Source: Argopecten irradians (Eukaryota > Mollusca > Bivalvia > Pectinida > Pectinidae). From it: 64,000 nucleotides of DNA. The stretch spans positions 35,779,540-35,843,539 of the forward strand of contig NC_091134.1 of the NCBI RefSeq assembly GCF_041381155.1, in the 5' to 3' direction. Below the pieces are notes generated by a model. The model was not told where the DNA came from. It saw only the letters and a program-made list of their open reading frames with translations, and did no database searches. A program made the position numbers and the translations under genes. Positions 59,792 through 64,000 of this stretch are shown here, in pieces (position 1 is the first letter of the stretch; the number at the start of each line of letters is the position of its first letter).

Positions 59792-59797
59792 AATAAA
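59792..59797 (+). promoter_or_regulatory. CUEDC2 polyadenylation signal
   Basis: AATAAA lies 25 bases after the CUEDC2 stop codon, in CAATAAATAAAG. The short 3' UTR this implies is plausible, but the cleavage site is not known. Confidence 0.55.
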
Positions 59798-60214
59798 TAA
59801 AGACTTTACAAAGGAAGTGACCAACGTAGACAGGCATTCAGAACAAACATGTGTTAGTAGAGAAACTGCACAGATTACACAAGTTTAGTATTAAGTATTG
59901 TTTGGTTGTTTATCATAAAAAAATTTCATTATATACTTTTGATTCATCACCTGACCACATGCAAATTAAAATCGCCAGACAGCAGACAGTGTCATACTGG
60001 GATCTTCAGCTATTTCACTTAATATTTATATTTGTATAATATTTATGTATTTTATCAAATTTTACTATGTGTATTGTGTGTTAATTTACTAGGTTTTGAA
60101 AAAGGCAGGCAAATGTTTTGAAAAAGGCAGGCAAATGATTTTTAGTTTTGTTCCCAGGATCATGGAACAGCCATGGGTCTCAATCAAACCAAGGTTTTGA
60201 TGCAAGGTAGTGTA

Positions 60215-60545
60215 TCTCAGCATCCTTGATACTCCAGGGGTTACTATCACTGACGTTATATCCACCCCTGGACTATCTCATAGTGAAACTGGAGGCAACA
60301 AAACACACATTTAATTTTATTTTTTGATTAACATGAAAGGAATTGTATACATTACATTGTGGTTTACTGTGTTGCTTTGAAGTTGGGCATCACTCTCTGT
60401 AATTTTCAAAGGGAGTCTCTGCAGGGTTGTGAATGTTGGTTTTTTTTTCCCCTGAACTGACTCTAGTTTTATTATGAGATAGTCCAGGGTTGGATATAAC
60501 ATTATTGATAGTAACCTCTATAGTATTGAGGATGGTATATCAGAT
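60215..60545. mobile_element. CCAGGGGTTACT foldback element, best-preserved copy
   Basis: The left arm begins TCCTTGATACTCCAGGGGTTACTATCACTG.., with ACGTTATATCCACCCCTGGA and CTATCTCATAGTGAAACT; the right arm is its inverse (TTATGAGATAGTCCAGGGT, TGGATATAACATTATTGATA, GTAACCTCTATAGTATTGAG). The middle shares TTGAAGTTGGGCAT with the copy at 56.7 kb, in inverse orientation. Non-coding. Confidence 0.7.
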
Positions 60546-60884
60546 GACATTCTAAAGTTATATCATTTTTATTTGCTAGTTAAGTCAACACTGAATGAAT
60601 CCCAAGAGTGTTTTATGATCCTGGAACCAAATTGTAATGGCCATTTCTATGCAGAAAATTTCAACTTTTACAGTTTTTAGTCGCCCATATTTGAGATTAT
60701 CATAAAATTATGTTTTTCAAGACTGTTCGAAACAGTTTGTTATATAAGTTTAATTTTCTTTGCTTAAAAACAAATTGTGAAAAGCGTAAATGATTAATGG
60801 GGATGAAATCCCAGAAATACAATATCATGCATTCATGTTTCATGTTATAAAGTAAAATAATGTCATATTTTAGCCATTTTCAGG

Positions 60885-61413
60885 TCATCTGAACTGAAGG
60901 GTCAGGGTGACCTGCGTTAACATTTCACATTTTGAACATTTCGACCTGTGCTATTTAGCTGAAACTTACATGAAATGATCCTGACATGGTCCTGACAAAG
61001 TGTTGTTATTTTTCGGGTCAATCCAAAATCCAAGATGGCAGACATAGCCGCCATCTTGAAAACACATTTTAACTTCTCAAGTTCTACCAGTGCAATTTAG
61101 CTGAAACTTGCATGAACTGATCCTGACATGGTCCCGACAAAGTGTTGTTATTTTTCGGGTTGATCCAAAATCCAAGATGGCCGCCACAGCCGCCATCTTG
61201 AAAACACATTTTGAACTTCTTCTCAAGTTCTATCGGTGCGATTTGGCTGAAACTTGCATGAAATGATCCTGACATGGTCCAGACAAAGTGTTGTTACATC
61301 TCTAGTTGATCCCAAATAGAAGATGGCTACCATGACATTATATCTAATTAATTTTCAATATGATTATTGCCAAGGTAGTCAGATGACTGTTAAGGCCCTT
61401 GGGCCTCTTGTTG
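60885..61413. repeat. Three-unit tandem repeat with bivalve-type GGCCTCTTGTT tail
   Basis: Three units of about 142-146 bases share GCTGAAACTT(A/G)CATGAA, GATCCTGACATGGTCC, GACAAAGTGTTGTTA and a CCAAGATGG..GCCATCTTG palindrome. The block opens with TCAGGTCATCTGAACTGAAG and closes with CAGATGACTGTTAAGGCCC plus TTGGGCCTCTTGTT; a lone tail of the same kind lies at 46735-46770. It is in the convergent gap between CUEDC2 and MEI4. Confidence 0.7.
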
Positions 61414-62767
61414 AAATTACAATGGCACATGTAAGTGTTACAAAATCTCAATGAAGTTAAAAGCACATCTATCAACCCAGCAACTTCAGCAAACATTATA
61501 CAGAAGAATTTCATAATCTCCAAGTCAGTCAAACCATGATCCAGGTATTGTTTATAATTTCTGAGTATGCAAGGGAAGTTGATGATTGTGTGTTTGTAAG
61601 ATAGTATGTATGTGCATATGAAGTAAGTAATTCATTATCTCTGTATAGCCTAGTGTAGCTTGAGTCTACATTCCTGATTTTTCAATAAGTGTAATTTAAG
61701 AGTTACTTTCATCATTTTATTTTTCGGTTCCTGCCAGTGTTCCACTGCATAGATCTGTTCATGATACCAAACACTATGTCATATAGCCAGTTTAGGAGTT
61801 GTAAAAGCAGTATTGCTCCATACTGTTTTATACATATGGTGATCTCCTGTGAGTGGGATCTAAAGGATAATTCTTGATTTCATTTTGATATCTCTAAATC
61901 ATTCAGAGAATATAAATAGTGTCAGAATTTGATTACATGTAGTTGCTTATAGTCAAACATTCCAGTTCTTCATACAGATAGAATCAAAAGTTTGTGAACA
62001 GTAAATATAGGTAGTCCCATAATTCTCTTTCAGATCTATTTCAAGAGTTAATTCCCTTATTTCACTCTGTCAGTACTGTACCTTAAGACAAGGGGAAGTA
62101 ATTGGATCAAAATGTAATGCTGGTCACAACACTGGCTTTAATATCAAGATGTCGGTAGCTAATTATATAATCTATTACAGCCTATAGAAACAAGTTTTTA
62201 TATCTGTTGTGTGTAATTTTCATTATCTTACCATAATCTTTAGTAATATTACATGTTTTTTATACCATGGTTTTAATTGTTGCTAACGTTTTTAAGTACA
62301 AAAATAAAGATGTTGAAATAGAAAATCAAACTTTTTTGTGCCTCATTAACAATACAGGGGAGATTTATACAAAAAGAATTGACACCATGATTTGAGCTTC
62401 TACAAAATACACTAATCAATGTTAACAAAAACACATAAGACCAAACATTTATGTATACATATATTTGTACAAATACAATCTTCCGTTGTATTTCATGATA
62501 TAAATTATCATACAACTGATTAATCAATTATTGAAGTTCTAATTCAATTAGGTTCATAATTTGTTTATTTATTTTGCAAATTTTGTGATGAAATCATATA
62601 CAAGCACAATAATAAGTTGTTTTAGGGGAAAAAAATGGCAGATCATGAGATGTATTTCTAAACGAATGTATATTTACATTCAAGAGGAATGTTTTTTGTA
62701 TTTTCAGTTTAGAAATGCACATACCTTTTGTGTGTTTGTCCACAATACATGCAATAAAAACCTAATT
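61414..62767. other. Convergent intergenic region before MEI4
   Basis: AT-rich, without a recognised gene. A fragment of the AGAGTTA..CCCTTATTTCACTC repeat is at 62035-62095. On the minus strand AATAAATAAAC near 62563-62573 could be the MEI4 poly(A) signal, about 200 bases past its stop. Confidence 0.4.
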
Positions 62768-63839
62768 TTAGAGATTGTTTTTGTGTAGCTTCAGTTCTAG
62801 CTGTCCACACACATTCCAGATAGAGTGTGCGTACAATGGGAATCTGTGTGTGATGTGTAGAAGTGAATCCTCTAGTGAATCCTTCAGTGACTGTAGTCTG
62901 TTGCCGTCATCAGTCCTGGAGCAGATATGGTCAGCTCCTAGTATAGTCTGCAGTAGCTGGATAACAAATATGATGTTTTCAAACCATGATACATGCAAAG
63001 GTTTAGAATTTAGACACACATCTTGTAAATGTTGTGAAAACTTTTGGATTTCATTCACAAAAATTTCCTGGGTAAGTCTTGTAACAGGCGGTTTAGAGAA
63101 CTCAAGTACCAGATTTGTTCCTTCTTGTCTAGCATTTGCCTGAAAGAAAAATCACTAAATTGAGTAAATTCTGGTGCATGGTACGGATGTAAAATTAATA
63201 CTAACACTTTAATTAAGGAAATTGGAAAGTCATAAATAAGACAGATTGACTGCTATCGGGACAAGTCTAAATTCTCATATTTGTAGGTACTGTATTAAAT
63301 TGATAAAATGGAAACATTATTACTGATGTTAAGATTCTTAATTTTAGCAATAAGATAACAATACAGTGTAACTCTAAAATAGGGTATAGCTGTACATACA
63401 TGTGAAAGGTAAATGTCTTCTTTGAGAATGTCTGCCACAAGACTTCTGATTATATCTTTGATGAGGGACACAATTTGGACATTGGACATCAGATCTGGTA
63501 CCTGTTGCATAAGCTGTACCACACATTGTACACAGTGGTGCATGGACTTGGCCGAGGTAGTGAATGTTTTCTCCTGTACACACTTCAAGACTGTCTGTAA
63601 GCTTTTCACAATGGTTGTTTGATTTAAACTAGTTAATGATTTTAGTTTTGCTGCAGAAGCTGAATTGTTGTCTCCGTCACCAGTGACTTTTGATGATTGC
63701 CTTGTGATCTGCTGTATGTTAATAACACTCTGTAAAAATTGTGTATTTCTCTGCAGACATTCTAGGTCTTCTGTTTCTGTTCTATCAGCTCTGTCTGAGC
63801 CAGATAATGGTGGAGTGGGAAACAACACTGCTTCATCAG
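62768..63839 (-). CDS. MEI4: MEI4-like meiotic double-strand-break protein, last two exons (partial)
   Basis: MEI4 works with REC114 and IHO1/Mer2-type proteins to promote SPO11 breaks on meiotic chromosome axes. Two minus-strand exons fit together in phase: 63400-63839 (starts with two bases of a split codon) and 62768-63139, ending in TAA; about 269 residues. Helical text matches my memory of vertebrate MEI4 at three places: LECLQRNTQFLQSVINI (like the family's QFLQ-LLEL segment), WFENIIFVIQLLQTIL (like YENIFYLFWVLEQLL) and SLLHITHRFPLYAHSIWNV (like TIFQLSDAFPLFTFYLWRL). Human MEI4 is 385 residues, so roughly 100 N-terminal residues lie beyond the right edge. No enzymatic motif is expected. 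The alternative is an unrelated helical-repeat protein; an alignment would decide. Confidence 0.7.
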
Positions 63840-64000
63840 CTAAAAATAAAAGGGAAGCATGTCAAATTATTAGGTCTATCAATTCTTAGAAACTATTGCG
63901 CTTCTGCCCATTTTATAGTCATATCTTCTTAAAGATCAATAGGTCATGTTATACTGACACAAAGCAAACCAGTCATCCCACATCCATGAAAGTCATGAAA

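Noticed and set aside
477-63839. Functional clustering of RPA1 and MEI4 as a recombination gene block
   Set aside because: They are 57 kb apart with unrelated genes and repeats between; no shared regulation is visible.

Overview
The window looks like nuclear DNA from a mollusc, most probably a bivalve. It is AT-rich. Its genes are cut into short exons with GT..AG introns that keep phase. It is crowded with foldback and terminal-inverted-repeat elements and with repeat tails of a kind I associate with bivalve genomes (for example the CGTCCGTCC-type leader near 14.37 kb and the GGCCTCTTGTT tail near 46.77 and 61.41 kb). Species cannot be told from the sequence alone. All gene models below were built by hand from splice sites, reading phase and remembered family sequences, because almost no exon exceeds 450 bases.

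Layout. 0.5-6.6 kb, minus strand: the 5' half of RPA1 (replication protein A, large subunit), nine exons ending at the left edge inside DNA-binding domain A, with a compact promoter carrying E2F-, NRF1- and ETS-like sites. 8.3-21.5 kb, plus strand: a complete eight-exon gene for a 724-residue TRIM-like protein (RING, B-box, coiled coil, charged helix, Gly-rich segment) whose C-terminus is a USP4/USP15-type DUSP plus ubiquitin-like module. This ligase plus deubiquitinase-adaptor fusion is the most unusual item here. One of its introns holds a decayed DIRS-type retrotransposon with about 400-base inverted arms and a 1.3-kb alternating tandem array.

21.5-33 kb: mostly mobile DNA. It holds several MITEs with readable target-site duplications, a pseudogene of an unnamed multicopy protein family (28.5-30.8 kb) broken by a frameshift and two TGA codons, and two TRIM/RING relics (31.4 and 32.6 kb). 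33.6-39.4 kb, minus strand: a second TRIM-like gene, paralogous to the first (same exon sizes at the start, including a 23-base microexon), with a short Ser/basic tail and one frame slip in an A-run. A 78-base minisatellite lies directly at its 3' end. 39.4-51.4 kb: no convincing gene; foldback hairpins, a SINE-like repeat and dispersed repeats.

51.45-59.77 kb, plus strand: complete CUEDC2 orthologue (eight exons, 282 residues), with a pair of nearly identical 0.65-kb repeats in one intron. 62.77-63.84 kb, minus strand: the last two exons of a gene that I recognise as MEI4 (meiotic double-strand-break factor), continuing past the right edge.

The genes do not form an operon-like unit. Two encode TRIM-type ubiquitin ligases, one a ubiquitin-binding CUE protein, and two (RPA1, MEI4) act in DNA replication or meiotic recombination; I read this as chance neighbourhood apart from the local TRIM duplication.
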